Positions 8,898 to 21,577 of a stretch of 64,000 nucleotides of DNA are shown piece by piece. The position numbers were made by a program, and so were the translations under genes. Source of the DNA: Blattabacterium cuenoti (GTDB taxonomy: Bacteria; Bacteroidota; Bacteroidia; Flavobacteriales; Blattabacteriaceae); contig NZ_CP059198.1 of the NCBI RefSeq assembly GCF_014251715.1, positions 443,721 through 507,720 of the forward strand, written 5' to 3'. How positions within the stretch are numbered: position 1 is the first letter of the stretch; every line of letters begins with the position of its first letter. The notes beneath the pieces were generated by a model. The model had not been told where the DNA came from. It worked only from the letters and a program-made list of their open reading frames with translations, and did no database searches.

Positions 8898-10547
8898 ATT
8901 AATATAATAGAATCACATTTTATTGAAAAAATTATAGAGGAAGATATAGGAAATGGATTTCCTATGGATAAGATTAGATTTCGTTTTCCTCCTGAACCAA
9001 ATGGTTATCTTCATATTGGACATATAAAAGCTATATGTATAAATTTTGAGTTAGGTAAAAAATATAAATCTCCAGTTAATTTAAGATTTGACGATACTAA
9101 TCCTATAGTAGAAAATAAGGATTTTATAAAATCTATAAAAAAAGATATTATTTTTTTAGGTTTTAAATGGAATATTGAAAGCTATGCTTCAGATTATTTT
9201 CAAAAATTATATGAATGGGCTATAAAATTAATTAAAGAAAATAAAGCTTATGTAGATAAGCAATCTAAAAATAAAATACAATTTCAAAGAAAAAACCCTT
9301 TTGAAATTGGTATTCATAGTGATTATAGAAATAGATCTATAGATGAGAATTTATATTTTTTTGAAAAAATGAAAAATGGTTTTTTTAAGGAAGGATCTTG
9401 TGTTTTAAGAGCAAAAATTAATATGAGTTCTTCAAATATGAATATGCGAGATCCAATCATGTATAGAATTTTGAAAAAAAAACATCATAGAACTGGAAAT
9501 AAATGGTGTATTTATCCTACTTATGATTGGACTCATGGACAATGTGATTATATTGAACAAATATCTCATTCTTTATGTTCATTGGAATTTGAAAATAGAC
9601 GTCCATTATATAACTGGTTTTTAGATCAAATACAAGATAGTAAAAAAATAAGGCCAAAACAAATAGAATTTTCAAGATTAAATTTAAGTCATACTATAAC
9701 TAGTAAAAGAAAAATTCAATATTTAATTGAAAAAAAAATTATTCCATCTTGGGATGATCCACGAATATTAACAGTTTCTGGATTACGTAGAAAAGGATAT
9801 ACCTCTATTGCTTTAAAAAATTTTATTCATAAAATAGGAGTGACAAAAAGAAATAATGTTATTGATATATCTTCTTTAGAATTTTGTATTAGAGAACATT
9901 TGAATAAAATAGCTCCTAGAGTTATGGTTGTATTACACCCCATTAAATTAATTATTGATAATTATTCCATTAATACAACTGAATGGATGTCAGCCGAAAA
10001 TAATCCAGAAAATTCTAATTTTGGAAATAGAAAAATTCCTTTTTCTAAGTTTTTATATATTGAAGAAAATGATTTTTTGGAAAAACAAGAAAAAAATTTT
10101 TTTCGTCTTTGTATTGGAAAAGAAGTAAGATTAAAAAATGCTTATATCATAAAAGCAAATTACATAATAAAAAATTCTAAAGGAAAAATAAAGGAAATAC
10201 ATTGTACTTATGATACAAAAAGTAAATCTGGAGAAAAAATAAAAGAAAAAAAAAGAATAAAAAGTACCTTGCATTGGGTCTCTATAAAACATTCTTTCCC
10301 CATAGTTATTAATTTATACAATACACTTTTTTTGAAAAGTAATACAAATAATTTCCATACATGTATCAATCCAAAATCAAAAGATGAAATTATAGGATAC
10401 GCAGAACCTTCTTTAAAAAAAGCAAAAATAGGAAATCATTTTCAATTTCAAAGAATTGGGTATTTTTATGTAGAAAGCATTAATGTTAATAAAATGATTT
10501 TCAATAAAACGGCATCCATAAAAAACCAATGGGATAATAAAAACTAA
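8898..10547 (+). CDS. glnS: Glutaminyl-tRNA synthetase
   Basis: Class I synthetase charging tRNA-Gln. The HIGH motif is in [13 protein letters not shown], the tRNA-binding region reads [17 protein letters not shown] and [12 protein letters not shown], and the KMSKS loop is the variant TITSKRKI. The C-terminal anticodon-binding beta-barrels are present. The first ATG is at 8964, but homologous sequence continues upstream ([17 protein letters not shown] matches the normal FIE-x2-x2-ED start of the family). That frame is open back to 8892 with no ATG, GTG or TTG. Candidate starts are ATT 8898 (used here), ATA 8904 or 8907, or ATT 8922. It is GlnRS rather than GluRS because of the HGQ-D-Y-E and LEFE motifs. 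Confidence 0.93.
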   Translation: MNIIESHFIEKIIEEDIGNGFPMDKIRFRFPPEPNGYLHIGHIKAICINFELGKKYKSPVNLRFDDTNPIVENKDFIKSIKKDIIFLGFKWNIESYASDYFQKLYEWAIKLIKENKAYVDKQSKNKIQFQRKNPFEIGIHSDYRNRSIDENLYFFEKMKNGFFKEGSCVLRAKINMSSSNMNMRDPIMYRILKKKHHRTGNKWCIYPTYDWTHGQCDYIEQISHSLCSLEFENRRPLYNWFLDQIQDSKKIRPKQIEFSRLNLSHTITSKRKIQYLIEKKIIPSWDDPRILTVSGLRRKGYTSIALKNFIHKIGVTKRNNVIDISSLEFCIREHLNKIAPRVMVVLHPIKLIIDNYSINTTEWMSAENNPENSNFGNRKIPFSKFLYIEENDFLEKQEKNFFRLCIGKEVRLKNAYIIKANYIIKNSKGKIKEIHCTYDTKSKSGEKIKEKKRIKSTLHWVSIKHSFPIVINLYNTLFLKSNTNNFHTCINPKSKDEIIGYAEPSLKKAKIGNHFQFQRIGYFYVESINVNKMIFNKTASIKNQWDNKN

Positions 10548-13500
10548 ATAAGTTTTACAGAAATATTTTCATATTCTCTTAATCCAGTTCCTGCAGGAAT
10601 TTTATGTCCTACTATAACATTTTCCTTTAATCCATATAAACAATCAGTTTTACTACTTATAGCTGCTTCACTAAGAACTTTTGTAGTTTCCTGAAATGAA
10701 GCTGCAGATATAAAAGATTTAGTTTGTAAAGCTGCTTTAGTTATTCCTTGTAATATAGGTCTAGCGGTAGCAGAAATAGCATTTCTAGTTTTTATTAATT
10801 TTTTATTTTTATATTTCAAAACAGCATTTTCATTTCTAAAATCTCTATAACTAATAATTTCTCCATTTTTAAAAATTTCTGAATCTCCTGAATTTTCTAC
10901 TACTTTCATTTGAGATATTCTATCATTTTCTTCTATAAAATCATCTTTATATTCAATATTCCCTTCTAAAAATTTAGTATCTCCAACATCAATTACTTCT
11001 ACTTTTCTCATCATTTGTAATACAATCACTTCAAAATGTTTATCATTAATTTTTACACCTTGTAAACGGTATACATCTTGTATTTCTTTAACTAAATATT
11101 CTTGAACTGCCCTAGCCCCTTTTATGTTCAAAATATCATTAGGAGTTACAGCCCCATCTGATAAAGGCGTTCCTGCTTTTACATAATCATTTTCTTGAAC
11201 AAGTATTTGATTAGATAATTTTACAAGATATTTTCTAATTTCTCCTGTTTTAGATTCTACTATAATTTCTCTATTTCCTCGTTTTATTTTACCATGACTT
11301 ACTATCCCATCCATTTCTGATACTACAGCTGGATTAGAAGGATTACGGGCTTCAAATAATTCAGATAAACGAGGTAACCCTCCCGTAATATCTCCAGATT
11401 TTGCTGATTTTCTTGGAACTTTTACTAAAATTTTTCCTATATCTATTTTTTCCTCATCTTCTACCATTAAATGAGCTCCAACCGGTAAATTATACACTTT
11501 TAATTCTTCATTTTCATGATTCAATATTTTCAATGTTGGAACTAAATTTTTATTTCTTACTTCTGTTATTACTTTTTCTTGAAATCCAGTTTGCTCATCT
11601 ATTTCTACTTGAAAAGTAACACCTTGTTCTAAATGTTGATAAGATATAATTCCTGAAAATTCTGCAATAATAACGGCATTATACAGATCCCATCTACAAA
11701 TTAAATCACCAGATTTTAATTGATCTCCATGTTTAACATATAAAGATGCTCCATAAGGAATATTATTAACCATTAAAATAGATGATTTTTCTTTATTAAA
11801 AAGTTTCATTTCTGTAGATCTAGAAACTACTATTCCTACCTTATTATAATTTTTTTTTATTTTTACAAATTTTAAATCTTCAAATTCTATTATTCCATCA
11901 TATTTAGCTCTTATTTGTGAAGATTCTGTAATATTTCCAGCAGTTCCTCCTACATGAAAAGTACGTAATGTTAATTGAGTTCCAGGTTCTCCAATAGATT
12001 GTGCAGCAATAACCCCTACCGCTTCTCCCTTTTGTACTATTTCTCCTGTAGATAAATTACGTCCGTAACATTTAGAACAAATCCCCATTTTTGCTTCACA
12101 AGTAAGAGGAGATCGTACTTCTACTATTTCAATTTCAGATTCATCAATGATTCTGGCTATTGTTTCATGAATCATATCACCAGAAGCTACTATTAATTTA
12201 TTATTAATGGGATTAAATATATCATTTAATGATATACGACCTAAAATTCTATCGAATAAAGTATCAACTATTTCTTCATTTTTTTTTAATGCAGATATTT
12301 CTAAACCACGTAAAGTATTACAATCTTCTATTTTGATAATTACGTCTTGTGCTGCATCTACCAAACGTCTTGTAAGATATCCTGCATCTGCAGTTTTTAA
12401 TGCGGTATCTGCTAATCCTTTACGTGCTCCATGAGTAGATATAAAATATTCTAAAATAGAAAGTCCTTCTCTAAAATTAGATAAAATAGGATTTTCAATA
12501 ATTTCTCCTACAGGAGATCCTGCTTTTTGAGGTTTTGCCATTAAACCGCGCATTCCAGAAAGTTGACGTATTTGTTCTTTTGATCCTCTAGCTCCAGAAT
12601 CTAACATCATATATACAGGATTAAATCCTTGTCTATCTTCACGCATATATTTCATTACTTTTTCTGTAAGCATAGCATTAGTATTTGTCCATATATCAAT
12701 TACTTGATTATAACGTTCATTATTCGTAATCAATCCCATATTATAATTCATTTTCACATTATCAACCTGTTTAATAGCGTGATGAACCATATATTTTTTA
12801 TTATCAGGAATAATAATATCACCTAATCCAAAAGAAAGACCCCCTTTAAATGCATTATAAAAACCTAATTCTTTAATATTATCTAAAAAATTTGCAGTAG
12901 TAGGAACATCTGTAAGATGTAATATTTTTCCTATAATTTCTCTTAATGATTTTTTTGTAAGAGATTCATTAATATATCCTACTTTTTTTGGGACAACTTG
13001 ATTAAATAAAACTCTACCTACAGTAGTTTCTATTAATTTTTTAAAAAATTTATCTTTTTCACGAATATTAACTTTAACTTTAATTAAAGCATGTAAATCT
13101 ACTACTTTTTGATTATATGCTATTTCAACTTCTTCTGAAGAATAGAAAATATATCCTTCTCCTTTTACTTTATTTATAGAATTTGATAATAAAGGTTTAG
13201 TCATATAATATAACCCCAATACCATATCTTGAGAAGGAACTGTAATAGGAGATCCATTAGCAGGATTTAATATATTTTGAGATGCTAACATTAAAAGTTT
13301 AGCTTCTAAAATAGCTCCATGGGATAATGGAAGATGAACGGCCATTTGATCCCCATCAAAATCAGCATTAAAAGCTGCACAAACTAAAGGATGTAATTGA
13401 ATTGCTTTTCCTTCTATTAATTTAGGTTGAAAAGCTTGAATTCCTAATCTATGTAAAGTAGGAGCTCTATTTAATAATATGGGATGTCCCTTTAATGAAT

Positions 13501-14776
13501 TTTCCAAAATATCCCAAATTATTGGATCTCTTTTATCAATAATTTTTTTAGAAGATTTAACAGTTTTTACTATTCCTCTTTCAATTAATTTTCTTATTAC
13601 AAAAGGTTTATAAAGTTCAGCTGCCATATCTTTAGGAAGTCCACATTCATGCAATTTTAAATGAGGTCCTACTACAATAACAGATCGTGCAGAATAATCA
13701 ACCCTTTTCCCTAAAAGATTTTGTCTAAAACGACCTTGTTTCCCTTTTAAAGCATCAGATAAAGATTTTAAAGGACGATTAGCTTCCGATTTTACGGCAG
13801 ATACTTTTCTTGAATTATCAAAAAGAGAATCTACAGCTTCTTGAAGCATTCTTTTTTCATTTCTCAAAATAACTTCAGGAGCTTTAATTTCTATAAGTCT
13901 TTTTAAACGATTATTTCTTATAAGTACGCGACGATATAAGTCTGTCATATCTGAAGCAGCATAACGGCCTCCATCTAAAGGGACTAAAGGTCTCAATTCA
14001 GGTGGAATTACGGATAACACATGGATAATCATCCAAGCTGCATTCCCTCCATTTTTTTTTCCTTCTTTAAAAGATTCTACTATTTGCAAACGTTTTAATG
14101 CTTCAATACGTCTTTGTTTAGAAGTCTCATTATTAGCTAAATTTCTCAATTCAATTGATAAAATATTTAAATCTATACGATTTAATAATTCTTTTATACA
14201 TTCTGCTCCCATTTTAGCAATAAATTTATTTGGATCAGAATCTTCTAACTGTTGATTTCCTTTTGGAATATTATTTAAAACATATAAATACTCTTCTTCA
14301 GTAAGAAAATCTCCTTTTTGGAAAGGAGATCCATCTGAACGAAAAGAGACACCTCCTTGAATTACTACATATCGTTCATAATAAATAATCATTTCAAGTT
14401 TTTTAGAAGGTAATCCTAATAAATAGCCAATTTTATTAGGAGATGAACGAAAACACCAAATATGAACAACCGGAACAACAAGACTAATATGTCCCATACG
14501 TTCTCTTCTTACTTTTTTTTCTGTAACTTCAACTCCACATCTATCACAAACAATTCCTTTATAACGAATTCTTTTATATTTGCCACATGCACATTCATAA
14601 TCTTTTACAGGACCAAAAATACGTTCACAAAAAAGACCATCTCTTTCCGGTTTATGAGTTCGATAATTTATCGTTTCTGGCTTTAATACTTCTCCATGTG
14701 ATTCTTTTAAAATAACTTCAGGAGAAGCTAATCGAATAATTACTTTATTAAATTTATTATTCTTTTTTTTATTCAT
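10544..14776 (-). CDS. rpoC: DNA-directed RNA polymerase subunit beta'
   Basis: Catalytic subunit of RNA polymerase (1410 residues). It has the N-terminal zinc ribbon [20 protein letters not shown], the active-site [15 protein letters not shown] with the three magnesium-binding aspartates, the trigger/bridge region ([20 protein letters not shown]), the second zinc site [16 protein letters not shown], and the C-terminal GLRE segment. ATG at 14774-14776. It follows rpoB by 44 bases in transcription order and its stop overlaps that of convergent glnS by four bases. No truncation is visible. Confidence 0.98.
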   Translation of the reverse strand: MNKKKNNKFNKVIIRLASPEVILKESHGEVLKPETINYRTHKPERDGLFCERIFGPVKDYECACGKYKRIRYKGIVCDRCGVEVTEKKVRRERMGHISLVVPVVHIWCFRSSPNKIGYLLGLPSKKLEMIIYYERYVVIQGGVSFRSDGSPFQKGDFLTEEEYLYVLNNIPKGNQQLEDSDPNKFIAKMGAECIKELLNRIDLNILSIELRNLANNETSKQRRIEALKRLQIVESFKEGKKNGGNAAWMIIHVLSVIPPELRPLVPLDGGRYAASDMTDLYRRVLIRNNRLKRLIEIKAPEVILRNEKRMLQEAVDSLFDNSRKVSAVKSEANRPLKSLSDALKGKQGRFRQNLLGKRVDYSARSVIVVGPHLKLHECGLPKDMAAELYKPFVIRKLIERGIVKTVKSSKKIIDKRDPIIWDILENSLKGHPILLNRAPTLHRLGIQAFQPKLIEGKAIQLHPLVCAAFNADFDGDQMAVHLPLSHGAILEAKLLMLASQNILNPANGSPITVPSQDMVLGLYYMTKPLLSNSINKVKGEGYIFYSSEEVEIAYNQKVVDLHALIKVKVNIREKDKFFKKLIETTVGRVLFNQVVPKKVGYINESLTKKSLREIIGKILHLTDVPTTANFLDNIKELGFYNAFKGGLSFGLGDIIIPDNKKYMVHHAIKQVDNVKMNYNMGLITNNERYNQVIDIWTNTNAMLTEKVMKYMREDRQGFNPVYMMLDSGARGSKEQIRQLSGMRGLMAKPQKAGSPVGEIIENPILSNFREGLSILEYFISTHGARKGLADTALKTADAGYLTRRLVDAAQDVIIKIEDCNTLRGLEISALKKNEEIVDTLFDRILGRISLNDIFNPINNKLIVASGDMIHETIARIIDESEIEIVEVRSPLTCEAKMGICSKCYGRNLSTGEIVQKGEAVGVIAAQSIGEPGTQLTLRTFHVGGTAGNITESSQIRAKYDGIIEFEDLKFVKIKKNYNKVGIVVSRSTEMKLFNKEKSSILMVNNIPYGASLYVKHGDQLKSGDLICRWDLYNAVIIAEFSGIISYQHLEQGVTFQVEIDEQTGFQEKVITEVRNKNLVPTLKILNHENEELKVYNLPVGAHLMVEDEEKIDIGKILVKVPRKSAKSGDITGGLPRLSELFEARNPSNPAVVSEMDGIVSHGKIKRGNREIIVESKTGEIRKYLVKLSNQILVQENDYVKAGTPLSDGAVTPNDILNIKGARAVQEYLVKEIQDVYRLQGVKINDKHFEVIVLQMMRKVEVIDVGDTKFLEGNIEYKDDFIEENDRISQMKVVENSGDSEIFKNGEIISYRDFRNENAVLKYKNKKLIKTRNAISATARPILQGITKAALQTKSFISAASFQETTKVLSEAAISSKTDCLYGLKENVIVGHKIPAGTGLREYENISVKLI

Positions 14777-14820
14777 GATTTTTTTTGATATAAAAAAAAC
14801 ATTACAATACTTATATTTTA

Positions 14821-17800
14821 CTACTCTTCTAAACGAATATCTAATCCTAATCCTTTTAATTCATAACAAAGAACATTAAAAGACTCTGGATTATTTGGTT
14901 CAGGCATAGGGTCTCCTTTTACTATAGATTCATAAGTTTTAGCTCTTCCAACGACATCATCTGATTTTACGGTTAATATTTCACGTAAAATATTAGATGC
15001 CCCAAAAGCTTCTAATGCCCAAACTTCCATTTCTCCAAAACGTTGACCTCCAAATTGAGCTTTACCACCTAAAGGTTGTTGAGTAATTAAAGAATAAGGT
15101 CCTATTGAACGAGCATGCATTTTATCATCTACCATATGTCCTAATTTTAACATATATATAACTCCAACCGTAGCGGGTTGATCAAATCTTTCCCCAGTTC
15201 CTCCATCAAATAAATAAGTTGTACCAAAACGAGGAATTAAAGCTTTATCTGTAAATTCACAAATTTTTTCTATAGATGCTCCATCAAATATAGGGGTTGA
15301 AAATTTTATATTCAATTTTTGTCCAGCCCAACCTAATACGGTCTCATATATTTGTCCTATATTCATTCTAGAAGGAACTCCTAATGGATTTAAAACAATA
15401 TCAACTGGACTTCCATCCTCTAAAAAAGGCATATCTTCCTCTCTAAGAATACGTGCAACAACCCCCTTATTACCATGTCTTCCAGCCATTTTATCTCCTA
15501 CTTTTAATTTTCTTTTTTTAGCTATATACACTTTTGCCATTTTAACGATTCCAGAAGGTAATTCATCTCCAACCGTGATAGAAAATTTTTTATGTTTTAA
15601 AGAATTAGTTAAATCATTAAACGAAATTTGGTAATTATGTAAAATTTCTGATATTAAATTATTAGTTTTTATATTATCAACCCAATTATTTGAATAAATA
15701 CCTATATAATCCGATATACTATCAAAAATTTTTATAGAAAAAGTAACTCCTTTTTCTATAATTTCTTCTTTTTTTGCATTAAAAACGGAATTATAACATT
15801 TTTTTCCATTTAAAATAAATAACAATTTTTTTAATAAAAGAGTTCTAAGATTTAAAAATTTTTCTTTATATTTTTTTTCTAAAAATTCTATTTTTATTTT
15901 ATCCTTAGCTCTAGATGTTTTGTCTTTTATGCTTCTAGTAAAAAGTTTTGTATCTATAACAACTCCGAATAACGATGGTTCTGCTCTTAAAGATGCATCT
16001 TTAACATTTCCTGCTTTATCTCCAAAAATAGCTCTTAATAATTTTTCTTCTGGAGTAGGATCAGATTCTCCTTTTGGAGTTATTTTTCCAATAAGAATAT
16101 CTCCAGGTTTTACTTCAGCACCTACCCTTATAATCCCATTTTCATCTAAGTCTTTAGTAGTTTCCTCACTTACATTGGGAATATCATTCGTTAATTCTTC
16201 CATACCTAGTTTTGTATCTCGAACATCCAAAGAATATTCATCTATATGTATTGAAGTAAACCAATCTTCACTTACTACTTTCTCAGAAATTAAAACAGCA
16301 TCTTCAAAATTATATCCATTACACGGAATAAAAGCTGCTTTTAAGTTTCTTCCTAAAGCTAATTCTCCATTTTCTGTTGCATATCCTTCACATAAAATTT
16401 GTCCTTTAAAAACTTTCATTCCCTGTTTTACAATAGGTTTTAAAGTAATACATGTATTTTGATTTGTTTTTCTAAATTTAATTAAATCATAAACTTGAAC
16501 TTCAGAATCAAAATTTACTAAAGCCTCTTTATCCGTTTTATCATAACGAATAATTATTTTTTTGGCATCAATATATTCTACTACTCCATTTTTTTTTGCA
16601 TTAATTAAAATACGAGAATCTCTTGCTACTTGTTTTTCTAATCCAGTTCCTACAATAGGAGCCTCAGGTTGCAATAATGGAACTGCTTGACGCATCATAT
16701 TAGAACCCATAAGTGCTCTATTTGCATCATCATGTTCTAAAAAAGGGATTAAAGACGCAGATATAGAAGCTATTTGGTTAGGAGCAATATCTATATAATC
16801 CACTTGATTTGGTTTTACAATTGGAAAATCTCCATCTTCACGAGCTATAATTCTATTAGAAAAAAAATTTCCATTTTTATCAATTGCATTAGCTTGTGCT
16901 ATAATTTTACCTTCTTCTTCTTCTGCACTTAAATATTTTACTTTAGATTTTAAATCTACTTTTTGATGATCTACTATACGATAAGGGGTTTCAACAAATC
17001 CCATATTATTTATTTTAGCAAAAACAGAAAGAGAAGAAATTAATCCTATGTTAGGCCCCTCTGGAGTTTCTATTGGACATAATCTTCCATAATGAGAATA
17101 ATTTACGTCTCTTACTTCGAACCCAGCCCTTTCTCTAGATAATCCACCAGGACCCAAAGCAGATAACCTCCTTTTATGAGTTATTTCAGATAATGGATTT
17201 GTCTGATCCATAAATTGAGATAATTGATTTGTTCCAAAAAAAGTATTTATTACAGATGATAAAGTTTTAGCATTTATAAGATCTATAGGCATAAACACTT
17301 CATTATCACGTACATTCATCCTTTCTCTTATTGTTCTAGCCATTCTAGCTAAACCAATACTAAATTGAGCATAAAGTTGTTCTCCAACAGTTCTTACTCG
17401 TCTATTAGATAAATGATCAATATCATCTACTTCTCTTTTAGAATTAAATAAAGCATTTAAATGTTCTACTATAGCAATAATATCTTTTTTAGTTAAAACT
17501 AAATAATTTGGATCTATTTTTAAACCAAGACGTTTATTTAAACGATATCTTCCTACAGGACCTAAACTATATCTAGTATCGGAAAAAAAAAGTTTATCTA
17601 TAACCCCTCTAGCGGTTTCTTCATCTGGGGGTTCAGTATTCCGAAGTTGTCTATAAATATATTCTACTGCTTCTTTTTCTGAATTTGTTGGATCCTTATG
17701 TAAAGTATTATAAATAATAGAATAATCTTTTTTTCTTCCTCCTTCTTTATGTAATAAAACAGTTTTTATTTCGTGGTTTTTCATAAGATCAATATGTTCT

Positions 17801-18636
17801 TGTTTTAAAAAAACATCTCTTTCTATAATAATTTCATTTTTTTCTATCGATCCTACTTCTCCTGTATCTTCGTCTACAAAATCTTCATGCCAAATTTTTA
17901 AAACTCTAGCTGCTAAAGTTCTATTTAAAATATTTTTTCCATTGTCTATTATTTTTACTTCTTCAGATAAATCAAATATTTCCAATATATCTTTATCTCT
18001 TTCATATCCTATAGCACGTAATAAAGTAGTCATTGGTAATTTTTTCTTTCTATCTATATATGCATACATGACATTATTAATATCCGTAGCAAATTCTATC
18101 CATGATCCCTTAAATGGAATAATCCTAGCAGAATAAAGTTTAGTTCCATTCGCATGATGAGATTGTCCAAAAAAAACTCCTGGAGAACGGTGTAACTGAG
18201 AGACAATTACCCTTTCTGAACCATTAAAAATAAAAGATCCAGAATGAGTCATATAAGGATATGTTCCTAAATAAACATCTTGATATACTGTTTCAAAATC
18301 TTCATGTTCAGGATCTGTACAATAGAGTTTTAATTTAGCTTTTAAAGGAACATTATAAGTTAAACCTCTTTCAATACATTCTTCAATAGAATATCTAGGA
18401 GAATCAATGGAATAACCTTTAAATTCCAAAACAAAAGAATTTCTTGCATCAGAAATAGGAAAATTTTCTGTAAAAGCTTTGAATAATCCTTCGTTTTTTC
18501 TATCTTCTGGTTTTGTATCTAATTGAAAAAATTCCTTAAATGATTTTATTTGAATATCCAAAAAATCAGGATACTCTACTTGTTTTGCCACTGAAGCAAA
18601 AGTAATTCTTTCTGATATTTTTTCTGTATTCACCAA
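14821..18636 (-). CDS. rpoB: DNA-directed RNA polymerase subunit beta
   Basis: Second catalytic subunit of RNA polymerase (1271 residues). The rifampicin-pocket region is intact: [31 protein letters not shown] (split motif FFG-x-SQFMDQ then [12 protein letters not shown]), followed by [24 protein letters not shown]. Also present are [23 protein letters not shown] and the C-terminal [17 protein letters not shown]. The rif-region serine in RLSALG, histidine and aspartate are all wild type, predicting rifampicin sensitivity. It lies between rplL and rpoC in the standard bacterial order. Confidence 0.98.
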   Translation of the reverse strand: MVNTEKISERITFASVAKQVEYPDFLDIQIKSFKEFFQLDTKPEDRKNEGLFKAFTENFPISDARNSFVLEFKGYSIDSPRYSIEECIERGLTYNVPLKAKLKLYCTDPEHEDFETVYQDVYLGTYPYMTHSGSFIFNGSERVIVSQLHRSPGVFFGQSHHANGTKLYSARIIPFKGSWIEFATDINNVMYAYIDRKKKLPMTTLLRAIGYERDKDILEIFDLSEEVKIIDNGKNILNRTLAARVLKIWHEDFVDEDTGEVGSIEKNEIIIERDVFLKQEHIDLMKNHEIKTVLLHKEGGRKKDYSIIYNTLHKDPTNSEKEAVEYIYRQLRNTEPPDEETARGVIDKLFFSDTRYSLGPVGRYRLNKRLGLKIDPNYLVLTKKDIIAIVEHLNALFNSKREVDDIDHLSNRRVRTVGEQLYAQFSIGLARMARTIRERMNVRDNEVFMPIDLINAKTLSSVINTFFGTNQLSQFMDQTNPLSEITHKRRLSALGPGGLSRERAGFEVRDVNYSHYGRLCPIETPEGPNIGLISSLSVFAKINNMGFVETPYRIVDHQKVDLKSKVKYLSAEEEEGKIIAQANAIDKNGNFFSNRIIAREDGDFPIVKPNQVDYIDIAPNQIASISASLIPFLEHDDANRALMGSNMMRQAVPLLQPEAPIVGTGLEKQVARDSRILINAKKNGVVEYIDAKKIIIRYDKTDKEALVNFDSEVQVYDLIKFRKTNQNTCITLKPIVKQGMKVFKGQILCEGYATENGELALGRNLKAAFIPCNGYNFEDAVLISEKVVSEDWFTSIHIDEYSLDVRDTKLGMEELTNDIPNVSEETTKDLDENGIIRVGAEVKPGDILIGKITPKGESDPTPEEKLLRAIFGDKAGNVKDASLRAEPSLFGVVIDTKLFTRSIKDKTSRAKDKIKIEFLEKKYKEKFLNLRTLLLKKLLFILNGKKCYNSVFNAKKEEIIEKGVTFSIKIFDSISDYIGIYSNNWVDNIKTNNLISEILHNYQISFNDLTNSLKHKKFSITVGDELPSGIVKMAKVYIAKKRKLKVGDKMAGRHGNKGVVARILREEDMPFLEDGSPVDIVLNPLGVPSRMNIGQIYETVLGWAGQKLNIKFSTPIFDGASIEKICEFTDKALIPRFGTTYLFDGGTGERFDQPATVGVIYMLKLGHMVDDKMHARSIGPYSLITQQPLGGKAQFGGQRFGEMEVWALEAFGASNILREILTVKSDDVVGRAKTYESIVKGDPMPEPNNPESFNVLCYELKGLGLDIRLEE

Positions 18637-18683
18637 TTTTAATTTAATGGATATTTTAAAATTTTTTTTTTAAAAAAACATAT

Positions 18684-19055
18684 TTATTTTAATTCTATTT
18701 CAGCACCTATTTCTTCAAATTTATTTTTTAAATCCTCTGCTTCTTTTTTATTTATAGATTCTTTTAGTACACTAGGAATATTATCAACTAAATTTTTAGA
18801 CTCTTTAAGGCCTTTTCCAGTTATTTCTTTCACTAATTTAACCACAGATAATTTAGAATTACCAGATGATTTCAAAATTATATTAAAAATGCTTTTTTCC
18901 TTTTTTTCAAGTATTTTTTCTTTTTTATTAGAAAAATCTTCTGACTTTACTGAACTATATGGTTCTATCCCATATTCTTTTTTTAAAAGAGTAGCTAATT
19001 CCCCAACTTGTTTCACAGTTAAATTAACTAATTGTTCTGCTAATTTTTCTATCAT
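18684..19055 (-). CDS. rplL: 50S ribosomal protein L7/L12
   Basis: Stalk protein of the large subunit that recruits translation GTPases. The 123 residues comprise an N-terminal dimerisation helix pair (about 1-32), a lysine/glutamate hinge (about 40-58) rather than the usual alanine-rich one, and the globular C-terminal domain with KLSVVKLVKEITGKGLKESKNLV. The change from alanine to lysine in the hinge fits the AT mutational bias. It follows rplJ by 51 bases. Confidence 0.95.
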   Translation of the reverse strand: MIEKLAEQLVNLTVKQVGELATLLKKEYGIEPYSSVKSEDFSNKKEKILEKKEKSIFNIILKSSGNSKLSVVKLVKEITGKGLKESKNLVDNIPSVLKESINKKEAEDLKNKFEEIGAEIELK

Positions 19056-19106
19056 TTTATTATTTTTTTTTAAGTAAATAAAGTATAAAAATACTTTGTA
19101 TGTTTT

Positions 19107-19649
19107 TTATAACGATTTTTTAGAAGATAAAGATTCTAAAAATCCATATATTTGATGTTTTGTTGATTTTAATAAAGTTAAAATGATATTTTTAATTGGA
19201 TTTTGAATAAAATTTAAAACATCAATAATAATTTCTTCTTTAGATTTAATATTTATCATAATATTTAAATCTTTATTTCCAAAATAAAAAGATTTTTGTA
19301 AGTAAGCTACTTTCAAATATGGTTTTTCTATTTTTTCTTTAATATGAAAATTTTTTATAATTTTTGCTATCATATTTCCTACTCCTATATTTGAAAATAA
19401 CATAGTAGTATTTCCTTTTAAAATAGGAAAAAAAGAATCTAATTTTTTAGTTTCCATTTTTTCTAAAGCTTTTTTTAATAAAGTATTTTTTACTACTTTC
19501 ATTTTAATATCATGATCATGAAAATTTTTTCTTAAAAAAGATATTTTATTTGAATTTAAATCATATATATCAATTAAATATATAATTTCATGATCAGATA
19601 ATATTGAAATTAATTTCAACAATTCTTTTTTTTTATTTTCCTTATTCAT
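19107..19649 (-). CDS. rplJ: 50S ribosomal protein L10
   Basis: Stalk base protein that binds L7/L12 dimers through its C-terminal helix (here the tail with GFLESLSSKKS). The 180 residues show the L10 core with KVVKNTLLKKALE, LKGNTTMLFS and the C-terminal L7/L12-binding helix. ATG at 19647-19649 overlaps the rplA stop as ATGA, so translation of the two is probably coupled. Sequence is much diverged and lysine/asparagine rich, but the position between rplA and rplL leaves little doubt. Confidence 0.93.
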   Translation of the reverse strand: MNKENKKKELLKLISILSDHEIIYLIDIYDLNSNKISFLRKNFHDHDIKMKVVKNTLLKKALEKMETKKLDSFFPILKGNTTMLFSNIGVGNMIAKIIKNFHIKEKIEKPYLKVAYLQKSFYFGNKDLNIMINIKSKEEIIIDVLNFIQNPIKNIILTLLKSTKHQIYGFLESLSSKKSL

Positions 19650-20341
19650 TTGTTAACGAAACTTTTTGAATCTAATAAAATACTATTACTCATAGTAGTA
19701 GATAAATAAATACTTTTTATATAAATTCCTTTAGAAGTAGAAGGTTTATTTCGAATAATTTTTATCATAAACTCCTTAATGTTATCCAATAAATATTTAT
19801 TTGAAAATGAAATTTTTCCTATTGAAGCATGAACAATTCCATAACGATCTGCTTTAAAAAATATTTTTCCAGATTTTATTTCTTTAATAGATTTTTTTGG
19901 ATTCGTAGTTACAGTATCCATTTTAGGATTTGGCATTAATCCTTTAGGTCCTAAAATTTTTCCTATACTAACTAACTGATTCATAACATTAGGTGTAGCT
20001 ATGACTACATCAATATTAGTCCATCCAGATTTAATTTTTTCAATATAATCTAATCCAACATAATCTGCTCCAGCTTCTTTAGATTCTAATTCTTTATCTT
20101 TATTTACCAAAGCTAAAATACAAACTTTTTTTCCTGTACCATGAGGTAATTGGACCGTCCCTCTAACCATTTGATTTGGTAAACGAACATCTATTCCAAG
20201 ATGGATAGAAAGATCAACAGAAGCATCAAATTTAACAAAATTTATTTCTTTAAGAAGCAGTATAGCATCTTCTAAAAGATATTTTTTTTTAGAAATTTTT
20301 TCTAAAATTTTTTTTCTATTTTTAGTTATTTTTTTTGACAT
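19646..20341 (-). CDS. rplA: 50S ribosomal protein L1
   Basis: Mobile L1-stalk protein that binds 23S rRNA and helps release deacylated tRNA; often the autogenous repressor of the L11 operon. The 231-residue protein carries VRLPNQMVRGTVQLPHGTGK, DVVIATPNVMNQL and the family signature ILGPKGLMPNPKMDTVT. ATG at 20339-20341, 18 bases after rplK. Confidence 0.97.
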   Translation of the reverse strand: MSKKITKNRKKILEKISKKKYLLEDAILLLKEINFVKFDASVDLSIHLGIDVRLPNQMVRGTVQLPHGTGKKVCILALVNKDKELESKEAGADYVGLDYIEKIKSGWTNIDVVIATPNVMNQLVSIGKILGPKGLMPNPKMDTVTTNPKKSIKEIKSGKIFFKADRYGIVHASIGKISFSNKYLLDNIKEFMIKIIRNKPSTSKGIYIKSIYLSTTMSNSILLDSKSFVNK

Positions 20342-20359
20342 ATGAAAATGTAGAATATT

Positions 20360-20797
20360 TTAAGATTCCACCTCTATCCCCATAGATTTTGCAGTTCCAG
20401 AAATCATAGATATAGCAGATTTAATTGAAAAACAATTTAAATCTTTCATTTTATTTTTTGCAATTTTTTTAACTTCATCTAAACTTATTTTACCAATTTT
20501 CAATTTATTAGATTCTTTAGATCCTTTTTCTTTTTTTATCATATTTAGCAATTGAGTAGATACTGGAGGTTCTTTTATTAAAAAAGAAAATGATTTGTCT
20601 TCATATACAGTTATTACAACGGGACATATTTCTCCATTTTTATCTTGAGTACGAAAATTATATTGTTTACAAAATTCCATTATATTAACTCCAGAACTTC
20701 CTAATATAGGCCCAATAGGAGGTGCTGGAGTTGCTTTTCCTCCATTTATTTTTTGTATTTTAATACTTTTTATTATTTTTTTATTTTCTTGAACCAT
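20360..20797 (-). CDS. rplK: 50S ribosomal protein L11
   Basis: Binds the GTPase-associated centre of 23S rRNA. The 145 residues show the N-terminal proline-rich domain (KATPAPPIGPILGSSGVNIMEFCK) in its usual place from about residue 20, and the C-terminal RNA-binding domain with IKEPPVSTQLL and the final SMGIEVE. It starts five bases after nusG and begins the L11-L1-L10-L12 series. Confidence 0.97.
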   Translation of the reverse strand: MVQENKKIIKSIKIQKINGGKATPAPPIGPILGSSGVNIMEFCKQYNFRTQDKNGEICPVVITVYEDKSFSFLIKEPPVSTQLLNMIKKEKGSKESNKLKIGKISLDEVKKIAKNKMKDLNCFSIKSAISMISGTAKSMGIEVES

Positions 20798-20802
20798 AAT
20801 TA

Positions 20803-21360
20803 TTAAATTTTTTCTATTTGTGTAAAATTCAATTCTAATGGAGTTTTCCTACCAAAGATTAAAACAGCTAATTCTAATTTTTTTTTTTCTTCGTTAATTT
20901 TCTCAATTGTCCCATTAAAACCTGTAAAAGGACCATCTATTACTTTAATTGTTTCTCCTACGATAAAAGGGATGCTAAAATTTTCATAATTTTCAGATAG
21001 TTGATCTATTTTCCCTAACATTTTATTAACTTCTTCTTCCCTCATAGGAATAGGAATTGCGGAACTTCCTTTTCCTTCACTTAAAAAATTAATAACCCCA
21101 GGAACATTTTTTATTGCATGAAAAGCTTCTCCTTCTAAATTAGCTTCCACCATAACATATCCTGGATAATGAACTTTTTCTCTGTGAATTTTTTTTCCTT
21201 TTCTCATTTGTATAATTTTTTCAATAGGAACTAATATTTTTCCTATATATTCTTTAAATCCATTATCTCTAACTTCATTCTCTATATATAACTTTACTTT
21301 GTTTTCTTGTCCACTAATAGTTTTAATAACATACCATTTTTTTACTAAATTACTCATCAA
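20803..21360 (-). CDS. nusG: Transcription termination/antitermination factor NusG
   Basis: Binds the RNA polymerase clamp and aids elongation, Rho action and transcription-translation coupling. The 185-residue protein has the NGN domain (KKWYVIKTISGQENKVK at the N-terminus, YPGYVMVEA in the middle) and the C-terminal KOW domain (GETIKVIDGPFTGFNGTIEKI). It lies nine bases after secE and five before rplK. Confidence 0.97.
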   Translation of the reverse strand: MMSNLVKKWYVIKTISGQENKVKLYIENEVRDNGFKEYIGKILVPIEKIIQMRKGKKIHREKVHYPGYVMVEANLEGEAFHAIKNVPGVINFLSEGKGSSAIPIPMREEEVNKMLGKIDQLSENYENFSIPFIVGETIKVIDGPFTGFNGTIEKINEEKKKLELAVLIFGRKTPLELNFTQIEKI

Positions 21361-21369
21361 TATATAATT

Positions 21370-21567
21370 TTATAAAGAAAATAATTTTTTAATTAAAAAA
21401 ATAAAAAAACCATCCACTCCATATAAAAATATGGATAGAAATATAGAAAAAAAAGATACTATCATTGTTGTTAGTTGTAAATCTTCCCACTTAGTCCATG
21501 TCATACAATGAAAAAATTCTTCATAAATTTCCAAAAAAAAATTATTTTTTTTCATAACACAATGCAT
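21370..21567 (-). CDS. secE: Protein translocase subunit SecE
   Basis: Small essential subunit of the SecYEG channel. The 65-residue protein has the short SecE form: an amphipathic stretch (IYEEFFHCMTWTKWEDLQ) on the cytoplasmic face followed by one membrane helix (about 34-58). The W-x3-W-x-DLQ-x2-T pattern is the conserved SecE core. Position between tRNA-Trp and nusG is the classic one and supports the call where sequence alone is short. Confidence 0.9.
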   Translation of the reverse strand: MHCVMKKNNFFLEIYEEFFHCMTWTKWEDLQLTTMIVSFFSIFLSIFLYGVDGFFIFLIKKLFSL

Positions 21568-21577
21568 AAAAATAAAG

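Noticed and set aside
14309-14330. 9-bp hairpin ATCTCCTTT/AAAGGAGAT in rpoC
   Set aside because: Short, encodes conserved beta' residues, so likely coincidental; only mentioned beside the lpdA palindrome.
15920-16462. 180-residue open frame on the plus strand, antisense to rpoB
   Set aside because: Its sequence is the complement of conserved rpoB codons, with no family resemblance; it arises from the biased third positions.
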